Shown: piece by piece, positions 35,268 to 44,062 of the stretch
Numbering within the stretch: position 1 is the stretch's first letter
Layout: each line of letters starts with the position of its first letter
Assembly: GCF_000725345.1 (NCBI RefSeq)
Contig: NZ_CP008852.1
Coordinates: forward strand, 2,844,001 to 2,908,000
Direction of reading: 5' to 3'
DNA: 64,000 nucleotides
From: Pelosinus sp. UFO1
GTDB taxonomy: Bacteria; Bacillota; Negativicutes; DSM-13327
Translations under genes and position numbers: made by a program
The notes under the pieces: model-generated
Seen by the model: the letters and a program-made list of their open reading frames with translations, nothing else
Database searches by the model: none
Told to the model about the DNA's origin: nothing

Positions 35268-35663
35268 GTGTATAAGTTAATCATTGGCAATATTAGAATC
35301 ACTGTATCTGATGATTCGATTAGTCGCGAACAAGCTACTGCCGCTGCTAGGCAATCCATCGCAGCAGCGCAAGGGCAAGGAAAAGTTTTATCCCATATTG
35401 AAATTACTAAAGGGGAAACAGGTCTTGATATAATCCCCACAGAAAAAACAGGACATAGACAGTCACGTAAAACCATTAAGCAAAGTATGCTTGACGGTAT
35501 GCAGGTAGCAATTCAAGAAAAACTCTACCCCACTGGTACCTTTAGCAATAAAGACCTTTGGTACGATGGAGATACGGGGCAGGAATGGACTGGTAATGCC
35601 GTAAGTGATGCTAGAGATGAACTTGTGAAAGCTTTTGAAAGTTGGGCTTCGACTATCAAGTAA
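35268..35663 (+). CDS. conserved-looking small protein of unknown function
   Basis: I do not recognise the family. The protein is about 131 aa and soluble, with a strand-rich N-terminus (YKLIIGNIRITVS) followed by an alanine-rich helix (EQATAAARQSIAAAQGQGK) and a C-terminal YDGDTGQEWTGNAVSDARDELV segment. The GTG at 35268 is chosen because GGGAGG lies 8 nt before it; an upstream GTG overlaps that site. It is divergent from leuS and is followed by a bidirectional terminator. Confidence 0.75.
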   Translation: MYKLIIGNIRITVSDDSISREQATAAARQSIAAAQGQGKVLSHIEITKGETGLDIIPTEKTGHRQSRKTIKQSMLDGMQVAIQEKLYPTGTFSNKDLWYDGDTGQEWTGNAVSDARDELVKAFESWASTIK

Positions 35664-35702
35664 ACCAATGGCTTGAATTTGGACTGAATAAAATAATATT
35701 TG

Positions 35703-35733
35703 ATAAGGATACCTAAAAAGAAGGTATCCTTAT
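35703..35733. terminator. bidirectional terminator
   Basis: ATAAGGATACC and GGTATCCTTAT form a perfect 11-bp stem between two converging genes (35663 and 35741). Confidence 0.8.
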
Positions 35734-35740
35734 ATTTTCG

Positions 35741-36172
35741 TTAAAGAGCCTGCCTTCGGGCATTTTGCATATCTAGTGCCTCAAGAGATTTTATAGAATT
35801 TTCGCGAACCTCTTTATCTTCTTCACTTTCAATCCACCCCTTAAGTAAGGTAACCACTTGCTTCATTTCCCACTCATCCCATAACACACGTCCATATAAT
35901 AAAGCAACCAGTCTTCGTACTTCAGGCTGCTCAATAGTAGAAAACTCATTTATCATTATTCTTTTATATAATGTCAAAAATAAGGGTCGAACACAAGTTA
36001 CTTTTTCAACCATTGTTGCAGCCTGCACCCGAATGGCAGGATCTTCATATAATATCCCTCGCATAACTTCATCAAATAGAAGCGGATCAGCAGCCGCAAG
36101 TTCGAGTAAGTTTTCTAAAAAATTATTGGATGCTTCTTTATCCTCACGTAATATTTCCCACGGAATTAACAA
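35741..36172 (-). CDS. HEAT-repeat-like small protein
   Basis: The 143-aa protein is wholly helical, with segments of the HEAT type: DEVMRGILYEDPAIRVQAATMVEKV, PEVRRLVALLYGRVLW and DKEVRENSIKSLEAL. Such proteins are usually scaffolds. No catalytic motif or membrane segment is visible. The ATG lies near an AGGAGG-like site. It is a single gene with a shared terminator. Confidence 0.7.
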   Translation of the reverse strand: MLIPWEILREDKEASNNFLENLLELAAADPLLFDEVMRGILYEDPAIRVQAATMVEKVTCVRPLFLTLYKRIMINEFSTIEQPEVRRLVALLYGRVLWDEWEMKQVVTLLKGWIESEEDKEVRENSIKSLEALDMQNARRQAL

Positions 36173-36589
36173 ATTCTATTTCCTCCTCAAAAACCTTCTT
36201 TTTTTCTATAACGTATATGCAATCTTATAAAATCATAACCTTATTATAACTTGAATATTCAATAGCACTAAGAAAAAATTTACTTCTTGTGAAATGCAGA
36301 ATCTATTTTCCATATGCCGTTGAAAGTTCAACAGCTGAAAACCTATTTTTCGAATATCTTCCATCATGGTAGCTATACATGGATGTAGCTGTAAAAACAT
36401 TGTCTTTTTCTTTGTAATATTCGCAGGCAATTTACAAGTCTCCTGCATAGAACTCTTCAATTAATCGTTTTTTTGCTATGCATTTTCAAAAAGCTCCTAT
36501 AGACGACAACTAAAAACTCATGTATACAATCACCTCGAAAACAGGTATACTAGGGCATACTGATAAAATGTAATAGGGAGACATAACTG
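36173..36589. other. 417-nt divergent intergenic region
   Basis: This lies between the divergent HEAT-like gene and the CxxC protein gene. A 75-codon minus-strand frame (36233-36460) starts with TTG and has no ribosome binding site, so I do not call it a gene. The sequence is AT-rich. I see no hairpin or RNA motif in it. Confidence 0.5.
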
Positions 36590-37042
36590 ATGCTATTTCG
36601 CAAGAAAAAAGTATATGAAGATATTTATAAATGGCGTCGTCATAATAATGGTACATGCTTTTATTGTTATGAGGATAAACCAGTAGCAGTATCCTTGGTT
36701 GGGGATAAAGGAATTTGCCAAGAATGTCTTGACCATTTTAAAGTTGGACACGCTGGTACAGATCGTCATGTCATCGCCCACCTTACAAAAGAGATCCGCA
36801 GCCATGAAGAAGCCGTTGAATGGTTAAAAAAGCATGGTGTAAAGCTAGCGCCAACTGGTTGTAATGACAAGGTCCATTATTATATGGCAATTAATAACCT
36901 TGGAACCTTCAATCATTATCACGATATTATCTATGGCACTGCTGATCTTAATACAGTAAGCAGCGATACAGCTAAGAAAATCATGGACAGCTACAATGAT
37001 ATAGAAATATTTAATGATGGCAGTATTCGCATTATTTATTAA
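36590..37042 (+). CDS. small zinc-ribbon-like protein of unknown function
   Basis: The 150-aa protein has an N-terminal CFYC and a later CQEC, spaced like a treble-clef or zinc-ribbon site (about residues 23-26 and 43-46). Several histidines follow (GTDRHVIAHLTKEIRSHEEAVEW). The C-terminal half (KVHYYMAINNLGTFNHYHDIIYG) is not recognised. It is the first of two plus-strand genes; the next starts 34 nt later. Metal binding is inferred from the cysteine spacing. Confidence 0.7.
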   Translation: MLFRKKKVYEDIYKWRRHNNGTCFYCYEDKPVAVSLVGDKGICQECLDHFKVGHAGTDRHVIAHLTKEIRSHEEAVEWLKKHGVKLAPTGCNDKVHYYMAINNLGTFNHYHDIIYGTADLNTVSSDTAKKIMDSYNDIEIFNDGSIRIIY

Positions 37043-37076
37043 TTTAACTGCCACCTATCAATAGGAGGAATCATTC

Positions 37077-37373
37077 GTGGAACATTTACAAGATACTACT
37101 CTTAACCCTATCGTCCTATGCGAAGCTTCTTTGGTTGAAGAGATGAAACTAGCAGTAGATGCTGAAAGATTACCTACTCAATTTACCGCATTTGATGTGA
37201 AGAAATGGATGAAAAGCGATCAGATTACCAAATCTGACGGTACCCCTTATGATGAAATATCTACTGAATTATTATTAAACTATTCTAAACATACTCCGAT
37301 AACACGAAAAAGAAAACTAAAGGTGTTATATTCTAGCGCAAACTCGCGGGTATTTTCATTTAACCCATTTTAA
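37077..37373 (+). CDS. small protein of unknown function
   Basis: The 98-aa soluble protein (opening EHLQDTTLNPIVLCEASLVE) has a central helical part and a basic C-terminus (TRKRKLKVLYSSANSRVF). The GTG start has AGGAGG at good distance. It follows the CxxC protein gene and ends at a strong terminator, so the two probably form an operon. No family is recognised. Confidence 0.65.
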   Translation: MEHLQDTTLNPIVLCEASLVEEMKLAVDAERLPTQFTAFDVKKWMKSDQITKSDGTPYDEISTELLLNYSKHTPITRKRKLKVLYSSANSRVFSFNPF

Positions 37374-37374
37374 C

Positions 37375-37414
37375 GTAAAAAAACTGGCTGCCAAGATGGC
37401 AGTCAGTTTTTTTA
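37375..37414. terminator. bidirectional terminator before mglC
   Basis: GTAAAAAAACTGGCTGCCA pairs with TGGCAGTCAGTTTTTTTAC with one mismatch. It lies between the converging 98-aa gene and mglC. Confidence 0.85.
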
Positions 37415-37423
37415 CAAATTTAT

Positions 37424-38437
37424 TTATTTTTTTGTAAGATACTTCCGAATATCTACAGCAACAGCAGCTACGATAATGAGACCTTTTATAATAAGCTGCC
37501 AATAAGGATTCATACCGACAAAAGTCAAACCATAATTGATAACCGTAAAAATAACTACCCCGACTAAAATACCAGGTACGGTACCAATGCCCCCTGTTGT
37601 GGATACACCGCCAACAACACAAGCTGCAATAGCATCTAATTCGTACATGTTGCCATAATTATTTGTAGCACCACCCGTTCTTGCTGCTTCCAATACACCA
37701 GCAAATCCATAAAGTGCTCCAGCAATTGCATAAATCATAACTAAGTTAAGACCAACATTAATACCCGAAACGGTTGCCGCATTCATATTACCACCAATGG
37801 CATACATGTTTTTCCCTAGTTTGGTTTTATTGAAAATAACCCAAACTATAAAGGCTACTATTAATGCTATGAGAACTATGTAGGGTATCGAATAAGGACC
37901 AGTACCAAAAGATCCTGAACCAATTATAGTAAAGTCGGATCTTAAACCGCCAATTGGCTGAGATTCGTTCGGTTTCATATCAAAATAAATCGAGTTTACA
38001 CCATAGACCATTACATAAGTTCCTAACGTTGCAATAAAAGGTGGTACACTGAATTTCGCTACAATCCACCCATTTAGTAAACCAACAATAAGTCCGCCAA
38101 GTATAGCGATCACAATTGGTATCCAGATTGGAAGTTGAGGTAAGTCAGGAAAAAATCTCCGGGAATAATCTGCAACCTGCAGCATAGAACCCGACAATAC
38201 TGCTGCTAAACCAACAACACGCCCTGCCGAAAGATCGACACCTGCCGTTATCAAAACAAAGCCAGCCCCAAGGGCAATAATTACTCGGGTAGAAGATTGC
38301 ATTAAAATATCACGTAAGGTATTTATCGATAAAAAATTTGAATTATACACGGCAATTGCTACAATCAATACAAGCAAAACACCATATATTGCATACTGCA
38401 ATAAGAACTCATTCATTTTCTTTGTATCAAAGTTCAT
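37424..38437 (-). CDS. mglC: galactose/methyl-galactoside ABC transporter permease
   Basis: This inner-membrane permease of the ribose/galactose (CUT2) family has 337 aa and about ten helices, with INTLRDILMQSSTRVIIALG, AGVDLSAGRVVGLAAVLSGS and DAIAACVVGGVSTTGGIGTV. Together with MglA and MglB it imports galactose, glucose or methyl-galactosides. It lies 17 nt after mglA. Confidence 0.92.
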   Translation of the reverse strand: MNFDTKKMNEFLLQYAIYGVLLVLIVAIAVYNSNFLSINTLRDILMQSSTRVIIALGAGFVLITAGVDLSAGRVVGLAAVLSGSMLQVADYSRRFFPDLPQLPIWIPIVIAILGGLIVGLLNGWIVAKFSVPPFIATLGTYVMVYGVNSIYFDMKPNESQPIGGLRSDFTIIGSGSFGTGPYSIPYIVLIALIVAFIVWVIFNKTKLGKNMYAIGGNMNAATVSGINVGLNLVMIYAIAGALYGFAGVLEAARTGGATNNYGNMYELDAIAACVVGGVSTTGGIGTVPGILVGVVIFTVINYGLTFVGMNPYWQLIIKGLIIVAAVAVDIRKYLTKK

Positions 38438-38454
38438 TTTGGACCCTCCCTTGT

Positions 38455-39972
38455 TTACGCCATGTATAATGTTGCATGACGCATGATTTCCCGCTCTGTA
38501 GCATTCTTTTGATCAATTATTCCAGTAAGCCTTCCTTCGCACATTACCATAATTCTGTCAGACATCCCTAATATCTCAGGCATTTCTGAAGAAATCATAA
38601 TGATACTCTTGCCTTGTTTAGCTAGTTCAGCAATAATCGTATAGATTTCAAACTTTGCACCAACATCAATACCACGAGTTGGTTCATCAAGAAGCAGTAT
38701 ATCAGGATTCATTAGTAGCCAACGGCCTAACAAGACTTTTTGTTGATTTCCACCTGATAAATTTTTAATTAACTCTCTAACAGAAGGCGTTTTTACCCGA
38801 AGCCTTTCAGCACTCTTAACTGCATCTTCTTTCATCTTCTGTTCATCAAGTAAGAAATAAGGTGTCTGGTAAGCATCAAGGTTAGCAATTGCCGTGTTTT
38901 CCGTTATGGGTAACACAGGGAATATGCCTGTCACCCGACGCTCCTCTGTAAGCAAGGCTATCTTATGTTTTTTTGCATCGGCTGGTGATTTTATTTTAAC
39001 CTCTTTACCATTTAAAATAAATTTTCCTGCCGCTATTGCACGCAATCCAAAGATAGCTTCAATTAACTCTGTACGTTGTGCTCCTACAAGACCACCAACC
39101 CCTAATACTTCTCCTTTTCGAAGATCAAAGGTTACATTTTTAAAGGAACGCGGATTTGGTGACGTTAGATTCTCAACTCTTAACACAACTTCGCCAGGTA
39201 CATTCGTACGCTCGGGAAAGCGTTGCGTCAGATCACGTCCAACCATTTTGGAAATAATAAGATCCGTAGTCAATTCTGCTGCATTCCAGGTGCCAATATA
39301 CTTACCATCGCGCATAATGGTTACCTCATCCGATATTTGAAGAATTTCTTCCATTTTATGAGATATATAGATGATAGAAACTCCTCTTTTTCGTAGATCA
39401 CGTATAATTTTAAACAGTTGTTCTACTTCTGTACCAGTCAATGAAGAGGTTGGTTCATCCATTACGATAATTTTTGAATTGAAAGATACGGCTTTAGCAA
39501 TTTCTATAGACTGTATTTTAGATACGGATAAGGTTTTAACTAATGCGTTCGGATTGATGTCAATTTCAAGTTGCTCAAACAAAGCGGTTGTATCAGCATA
39601 CATTTTTTTATGGTCCACGAATTGAAAAGGTCCAATACCTTTCATTGGAAAGCGTCCAAGCCATACATTTTCCATAACATCTCTATGAGGAATGGGATGC
39701 AATTCCTGATGAATCATGGAAACTCCATAATTCAGGGCATCCTTAGAATTATGAATATCTAGTTTTTGTCCATTTAAAATGATTTCACCAGCATCCTGCT
39801 TATATATCCCAAAAAGACATTTCATTAATGTAGACTTTCCTGCACCATTTTCCCCCATCAAAGCGTGAACAGTACCAGGCCTTACTTTAAGTGTCACATC
39901 ATCTAGGGCCTTTACCCCAGGAAACTCTTTGGAGATATGATTCATTTCAAGTAAAAAATTTGTTTCTGTCAT
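38455..39972 (-). CDS. mglA: galactose/methyl-galactoside ABC transporter ATP-binding protein
   Basis: This is a double ATPase of 505 aa with two cassettes. The first has GENGAGKSTLMKCLFG, LSVSKIQSIEIAKA and MDEPTSSL; the second has GGLVGAQRTELIEAIFG (degenerate Walker A), LSGGNQQKVLLGRWL and LDEPTRGIDVGAKFEIY. The degenerate second Walker A is normal for CUT2 sugar transporters. It powers the MglC permease. Confidence 0.93.
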   Translation of the reverse strand: MTETNFLLEMNHISKEFPGVKALDDVTLKVRPGTVHALMGENGAGKSTLMKCLFGIYKQDAGEIILNGQKLDIHNSKDALNYGVSMIHQELHPIPHRDVMENVWLGRFPMKGIGPFQFVDHKKMYADTTALFEQLEIDINPNALVKTLSVSKIQSIEIAKAVSFNSKIIVMDEPTSSLTGTEVEQLFKIIRDLRKRGVSIIYISHKMEEILQISDEVTIMRDGKYIGTWNAAELTTDLIISKMVGRDLTQRFPERTNVPGEVVLRVENLTSPNPRSFKNVTFDLRKGEVLGVGGLVGAQRTELIEAIFGLRAIAAGKFILNGKEVKIKSPADAKKHKIALLTEERRVTGIFPVLPITENTAIANLDAYQTPYFLLDEQKMKEDAVKSAERLRVKTPSVRELIKNLSGGNQQKVLLGRWLLMNPDILLLDEPTRGIDVGAKFEIYTIIAELAKQGKSIIMISSEMPEILGMSDRIMVMCEGRLTGIIDQKNATEREIMRHATLYMA

Positions 39973-40023
39973 TTTTTAGCGCCTCTCTTTCTCTTGAAGG
40001 CTTTTTTCTACTTCATTAAATAG

Positions 40024-40064
40024 AATGGCAAGGTACAACGTGAGCTACATTGGCCCTTGCCATT
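40024..40064 (-). promoter_or_regulatory. hairpin between mglB and mglA
   Basis: AATGGCAAGG (40024-40033) and CCTTGCCATT (40055-40064) form a 10-bp stem with a 21-nt loop and no T-run. A hairpin after the binding-protein gene is common in such operons and would stabilise the mglB message so that MglB is made in excess. Confidence 0.5.
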
Positions 40065-40106
40065 TCTAACTACAGTTCTCTATTGAATCTTAGGTAAGTC
40101 CCAAAA

Positions 40107-41135
40107 TTACTTAGCTTCGTTCATATTTTCTTTTGTAATTTTCTTATAATCAATCCATACATATTTACCATCAGTAATAGTATAACCAGTGTTTTCTTTC
40201 GTAGGTGCTTGACCTTCAGCCAATACATTTGCAAGATTAAAAGTTGCTTTACCTTGGTTATTAGCATCGTTTAAAACTGTTCCAAACAAAGTACCTTCTT
40301 CTAATGCTTTCAAAGCTGGAGCAGTAGCATCAACACCAACTACAGGCATATATTTTCCATCTTTAAAATATCCTTTAGCTTTCAATGCTTCAATAGCACC
40401 AAGAGCCATGTCATCATTATTTGCTAATACGACATCTATTTTTCCTTCATTTGCTGCTAAGAAGGCTGCCATTTTTTCTTGACCTTTTACACGATCCCAC
40501 ATAGCAGTATCTTCAGCTACTTTTTCAACCTTCATACCAGCATCTTCGATTGCTTTAATGGCAAATTTAGTACGCATTTCAGCATCTTGGTGACCTGGTT
40601 CACCTTTGAGCATAACATAGTGGATTACGCCGTCTTTTGTAGGATGAGCTTTGAAATAGTCGACAACTAATTGTCCTTCCATGATCCCAGATTGCTCAGC
40701 TTTAGCGCCTACATAGAAAACTTTATCCCATTTTTTCATATCTTCTGGAAGAGGTTCACGGTTTAAAAATACTACAGGAATATTAGCAGCTTTTGCTTTA
40801 TCAACAATTACGCCAGCTGCATTACGATCAACTGGATTAATAGCAAGTGCTTTTGCTTTTTTGTTAATAAATAAGTCAACCTTGTCATTCTGGGTAGGCT
40901 GTGAATTTTGGCTATCAACGATTTCTAATTGAGCCTTGCCTTCGGCAGCCTTAGAAATAGCACTGCGTACACCACTCATAAAGGTATCATCAAATTTGTA
41001 GATCGCAACACCAATTAAGTTCTTACCACCTTTACTTGCGTCCCCAGCAGCAGGTGGTGTTGAGCTTGAACATCCAGCTACCAATGCCCCCGCTAACAAC
41101 GTTGAAATCAAGAGTCCCTTCCAATTCTTTTTCAC
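40107..41135 (-). CDS. mglB: galactose-binding lipoprotein of the Mgl transporter
   Basis: This is a periplasmic-binding-type lipoprotein of 342 aa with lipobox LVAGCSS (Cys about 22). It has the MglB-type opening GVAIYKFDDTFMSGVRSAIS, INPVDRNAAGVIVDKAKAAN, FLNREP, DVVLANNDDMALGAIEALK and VVGVDATAPALKALEEGTL. Asn-Arg-Glu and Asn-Asn-Asp residues of the sugar site are present. It heads the mglB-mglA-mglC operon. Confidence 0.93.
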   Translation of the reverse strand: MKKNWKGLLISTLLAGALVAGCSSSTPPAAGDASKGGKNLIGVAIYKFDDTFMSGVRSAISKAAEGKAQLEIVDSQNSQPTQNDKVDLFINKKAKALAINPVDRNAAGVIVDKAKAANIPVVFLNREPLPEDMKKWDKVFYVGAKAEQSGIMEGQLVVDYFKAHPTKDGVIHYVMLKGEPGHQDAEMRTKFAIKAIEDAGMKVEKVAEDTAMWDRVKGQEKMAAFLAANEGKIDVVLANNDDMALGAIEALKAKGYFKDGKYMPVVGVDATAPALKALEEGTLFGTVLNDANNQGKATFNLANVLAEGQAPTKENTGYTITDGKYVWIDYKKITKENMNEAK

Positions 41136-41217
41136 AGATTAACCCTCCTCAAATAATTTATGTGGAATATTACATATTATAAAACGTTGTGATTACCTGA
41201 ATATAATGAATTTACAC

Positions 41218-41246
41218 TATAAACAGGCTGCTTTAACTGTTTTATA
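41218..41246 (-). promoter_or_regulatory. inverted repeat upstream of mglB
   Basis: TATAAACAG (41218-41226) and CTGTTTTATA (41237-41246) form an imperfect inverted repeat between the ROK gene and mglB. It may be the operator of the ROK regulator or the end of its transcript. There is no T-run. Confidence 0.4.
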
Positions 41247-41265
41247 ATAATGCCACCATAGTGAA

Positions 41266-42477
41266 CTACCGTTGCCCAAGCCATATTGACTCTGTAATTT
41301 CAGCAAACACAATGTCAGCTGCACCTTTTAGTGTATTCTCGGTAGTTGTCGTCAAAAAGCTGATCTCTAGTACACTGCTACAGCTTTCAAAGGACCTGTC
41401 TTTTACGATCTGTCTAACTATATCTTCAATATACTGGCGTCCTCTAACGATTCCACCGCCAATAATGACAATTTCAGGATTAAAAATGTTAACAAAATTC
41501 GCAATGCCAATCCCTAAATAGCGGGCTACCTTTCCTAACATACGAATTGCCAATTCATCTTTGGCATCTGCAGCCTGATAAATAGTTTCAGGAGTAACAT
41601 TTGATAGATTTCCGTCTACTAACCCATAAATCAATGATTCTTGCCCTTCTTTTATTGCCTTAACTACCATGTCAACTAAGGCATTTTCAGAAGCTAGTGA
41701 TTCTAAACATCCATAGTTACCACAACTACATATTGGCCCAGCTACATCAATCGTAGTATGACCCACTTCACCAGCACTGTCATTTACACCTCGATAAAGT
41801 GCACCATTAAATATAATGCCACCACCAATACCATGACTTACTTTCAATAGAATCATACTGCTGGCTTCTTTTACCGAGCCATAATAGTACTCGCCATTAC
41901 TTAATGCTTTTACATCATTTTCAATAAATGCAGGTAAACCAATTCTTTCTTCAATAATGTCTTTAAGTGGTGCATTCTTCCAGCCAATATTAGGGACAAA
42001 CACTGCTACTCCATCTCGTATTCGAACTGGACCTCTAACAACGACTCCTACAGCAAGTACAGGAATTTTCGCCATGTTTTGGCAGGCAACAATAATATCC
42101 ATCATAATCTCAAGAACTTCTTCGGGTTTTTTCCCCTTAATACTTCTATGGTCTTCCCATTGTATTTGAAACTCAGGATCAATCACATAACCTATCATTT
42201 GTTCCGAACGAACGTAAATAATAATTACAGTAGCAAGCAAATTATTAATTTTTAATAACAAAGGCCTGCGACCACCGCTAGACTCACCAATACTATCTTC
42301 TACGATTAACCCTAAATCCAAAAGTTTGGTAGTAATATTAGTAACTGTAGGAGGGGTCAATCCTGTCATTTTCGCGATTTCCACTCTTGATATGGGTCCC
42401 TGACGCCGAATCACATTCATCGTCTGCTCGTCATTACTACTGCCTATTTTGAACGTATTTGCTATGACATTTTCCAC
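41266..42477 (-). CDS. ROK family transcriptional regulator
   Basis: The 403-aa protein has an N-terminal winged helix (NVIRRQGPISRVEIAKMTGL then TPPTVTNITTKLLDLGL) and a C-terminal sugar-kinase-like ROK domain with the metal motif GEVGHTTIDVAGPICSCGNYGCLES (His plus three Cys; given in part) and NIFNPEIVIIGGGI. It probably represses the mgl/galK locus and is relieved by galactose or a phosphorylated sugar, as inferred from its place between mglB and galK. Confidence 0.92.
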   Translation of the reverse strand: MENVIANTFKIGSSNDEQTMNVIRRQGPISRVEIAKMTGLTPPTVTNITTKLLDLGLIVEDSIGESSGGRRPLLLKINNLLATVIIIYVRSEQMIGYVIDPEFQIQWEDHRSIKGKKPEEVLEIMMDIIVACQNMAKIPVLAVGVVVRGPVRIRDGVAVFVPNIGWKNAPLKDIIEERIGLPAFIENDVKALSNGEYYYGSVKEASSMILLKVSHGIGGGIIFNGALYRGVNDSAGEVGHTTIDVAGPICSCGNYGCLESLASENALVDMVVKAIKEGQESLIYGLVDGNLSNVTPETIYQAADAKDELAIRMLGKVARYLGIGIANFVNIFNPEIVIIGGGIVRGRQYIEDIVRQIVKDRSFESCSSVLEISFLTTTTENTLKGAADIVFAEITESIWLGQR

Positions 42478-42657
42478 TATATCCCCTACCTTATTAGCAC
42501 ACCATGAGAAATCACCTTATTTTTCAGCTTTATATTATAGCCTAGGCTTCAACTCTGGTATCTCCATAATCTATCGACAAATTTTTGTGCTAGAATGTCA
42601 AAATAATAATAAGAATCCCGCAATTTAGAATATTTCAATTATTTTTTTTTACTCATA

Positions 42658-43839
42658 TTAACTTTTAGCATCCAATAATCTCACACCATCGACAATACTT
42701 GCTACATAAAAATCGGGTAGTAAGCCTGTTGTTTTTTGATACTCTTGAGCTACGACAACTTTAAATTGATCTATATTACATGTTGCTACCAAAGCAATAG
42801 CACAGCCACCAAAGCCGGCTCCCGTCATACGAGCCCCAATACACCCTTTCGCTAAAAGAGCATTCTCAACAATGCAATCCAATTCTACTCCCGTAACCTC
42901 ATAATCAGCTTTTAGCGAGATATGCGACTGGGTCATCAGATTTGCAAAGCCAATGATATCACCTTTTTCTAATAGCTCAACTGCTAACAGTACCCTGTCA
43001 TTTTCTGATATAACATGGTGTGCTCTGCGGCGCAATACATCATTTTCTACATATTTGTCTATCTCTAATATAGAAACTTGACAAAGGCTTTCAACCTGTC
43101 GGTGCTTCTTTATGATGTCAACTACTTGTTCGCACTCATCACGACGCTCATTATATTTGGATTCTGCTAACTCTCGTTTCTTATTCGTATTCATTATAAC
43201 CAAACTGTATTCTCCCAAGGCAAAGGGAGTATACTTATAATGTAATGTATTGCAATCCAGTAATATGGCAACGTCTTTTTTACCCATGGCTACGGCAAAT
43301 TGATCCATAATACCGCAGTTAACTCCAATGAATTGATTCTCCACCTTCTGAGTAAATTTTGCAATAGCCACCTTGTCAATATCCCTCTCGCCATCAGCAT
43401 AACGCAACATAAACGTTACTAATACCAGCAAGGCCGCTGAAGAAGAAAGGCCCGCCCCATCAGGAAGATCACCTGAAAATAATATATCGCAACCTTTTAA
43501 CAAATGTCCATCATCTAACAGCTGTTTAATAACCCCTTTAGGATAATTAGCCCAGCCATCTTCTGGATTATATACAATTGGTTCTGCCAAATTAATAGTA
43601 ACACTTTGTGAAGCATTCGTGGATTTTAGTTGAATGAATTGATCAGAACGAAACCGCAAGGCACCATATATCCCCAAAGATAGAGCTGCGGGAAATACAT
43701 AACCACCATTATAGTCAATGTGTTCACCAATTAAATTAACCCTGCCAGGAGAGAAAAAAAACTGCACTGGCCCCTGCTCACTTCTTTCACCATATTTTTC
43801 TTTAAAGAGACTTTTAAAACGAAGAATATCCATTTTCAA
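42658..43839 (-). CDS. galK: galactokinase
   Basis: GalK phosphorylates galactose to galactose-1-phosphate with ATP. The 393-aa GHMP kinase has the galactokinase signature FFSPGRVNLIGEHIDYNGGY, the phosphate loop DLPDGAGLSSSAALLVLV, and MTGAGFGGCAIALV. The galT and galE genes are not in the window. The gene lies 180 nt upstream of the ROK regulator in the same direction. Confidence 0.95.
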   Translation of the reverse strand: MKMDILRFKSLFKEKYGERSEQGPVQFFFSPGRVNLIGEHIDYNGGYVFPAALSLGIYGALRFRSDQFIQLKSTNASQSVTINLAEPIVYNPEDGWANYPKGVIKQLLDDGHLLKGCDILFSGDLPDGAGLSSSAALLVLVTFMLRYADGERDIDKVAIAKFTQKVENQFIGVNCGIMDQFAVAMGKKDVAILLDCNTLHYKYTPFALGEYSLVIMNTNKKRELAESKYNERRDECEQVVDIIKKHRQVESLCQVSILEIDKYVENDVLRRRAHHVISENDRVLLAVELLEKGDIIGFANLMTQSHISLKADYEVTGVELDCIVENALLAKGCIGARMTGAGFGGCAIALVATCNIDQFKVVVAQEYQKTTGLLPDFYVASIVDGVRLLDAKS

Positions 43840-44023
43840 TCCCCTCCTGCTATCCTTAGCGAAACGTAACCTCCACGCGGAAATGTCATAAAAGTATTAT
43901 ATATTTACTATTACTTATTTAAGCATTTTATTAAGTTAAATAATGTATTCGCCTTTATTTTGTAAATTCCTTTCTGAATCAAAAAATTTTTCAGTTTTTT
44001 CCATCAACTTTTTTATGATTAAA

Positions 44024-44051
44024 AAGAACTTGGCTTTTTTGCCAAGTTCTT
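44024..44051 (-). terminator. terminator of the aldo/keto reductase gene
   Basis: AAGAACTTGGC and GCCAAGTTCTT form a perfect 11-bp stem with a T6 loop, just past the stop at 44063. Confidence 0.85.
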
Positions 44052-44062
44052 GGATTTATATA

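Noticed and set aside
36233-36460. 75-codon minus-strand frame between two genes
   Set aside because: TTG start, no ribosome binding site, composition unlike a protein domain.
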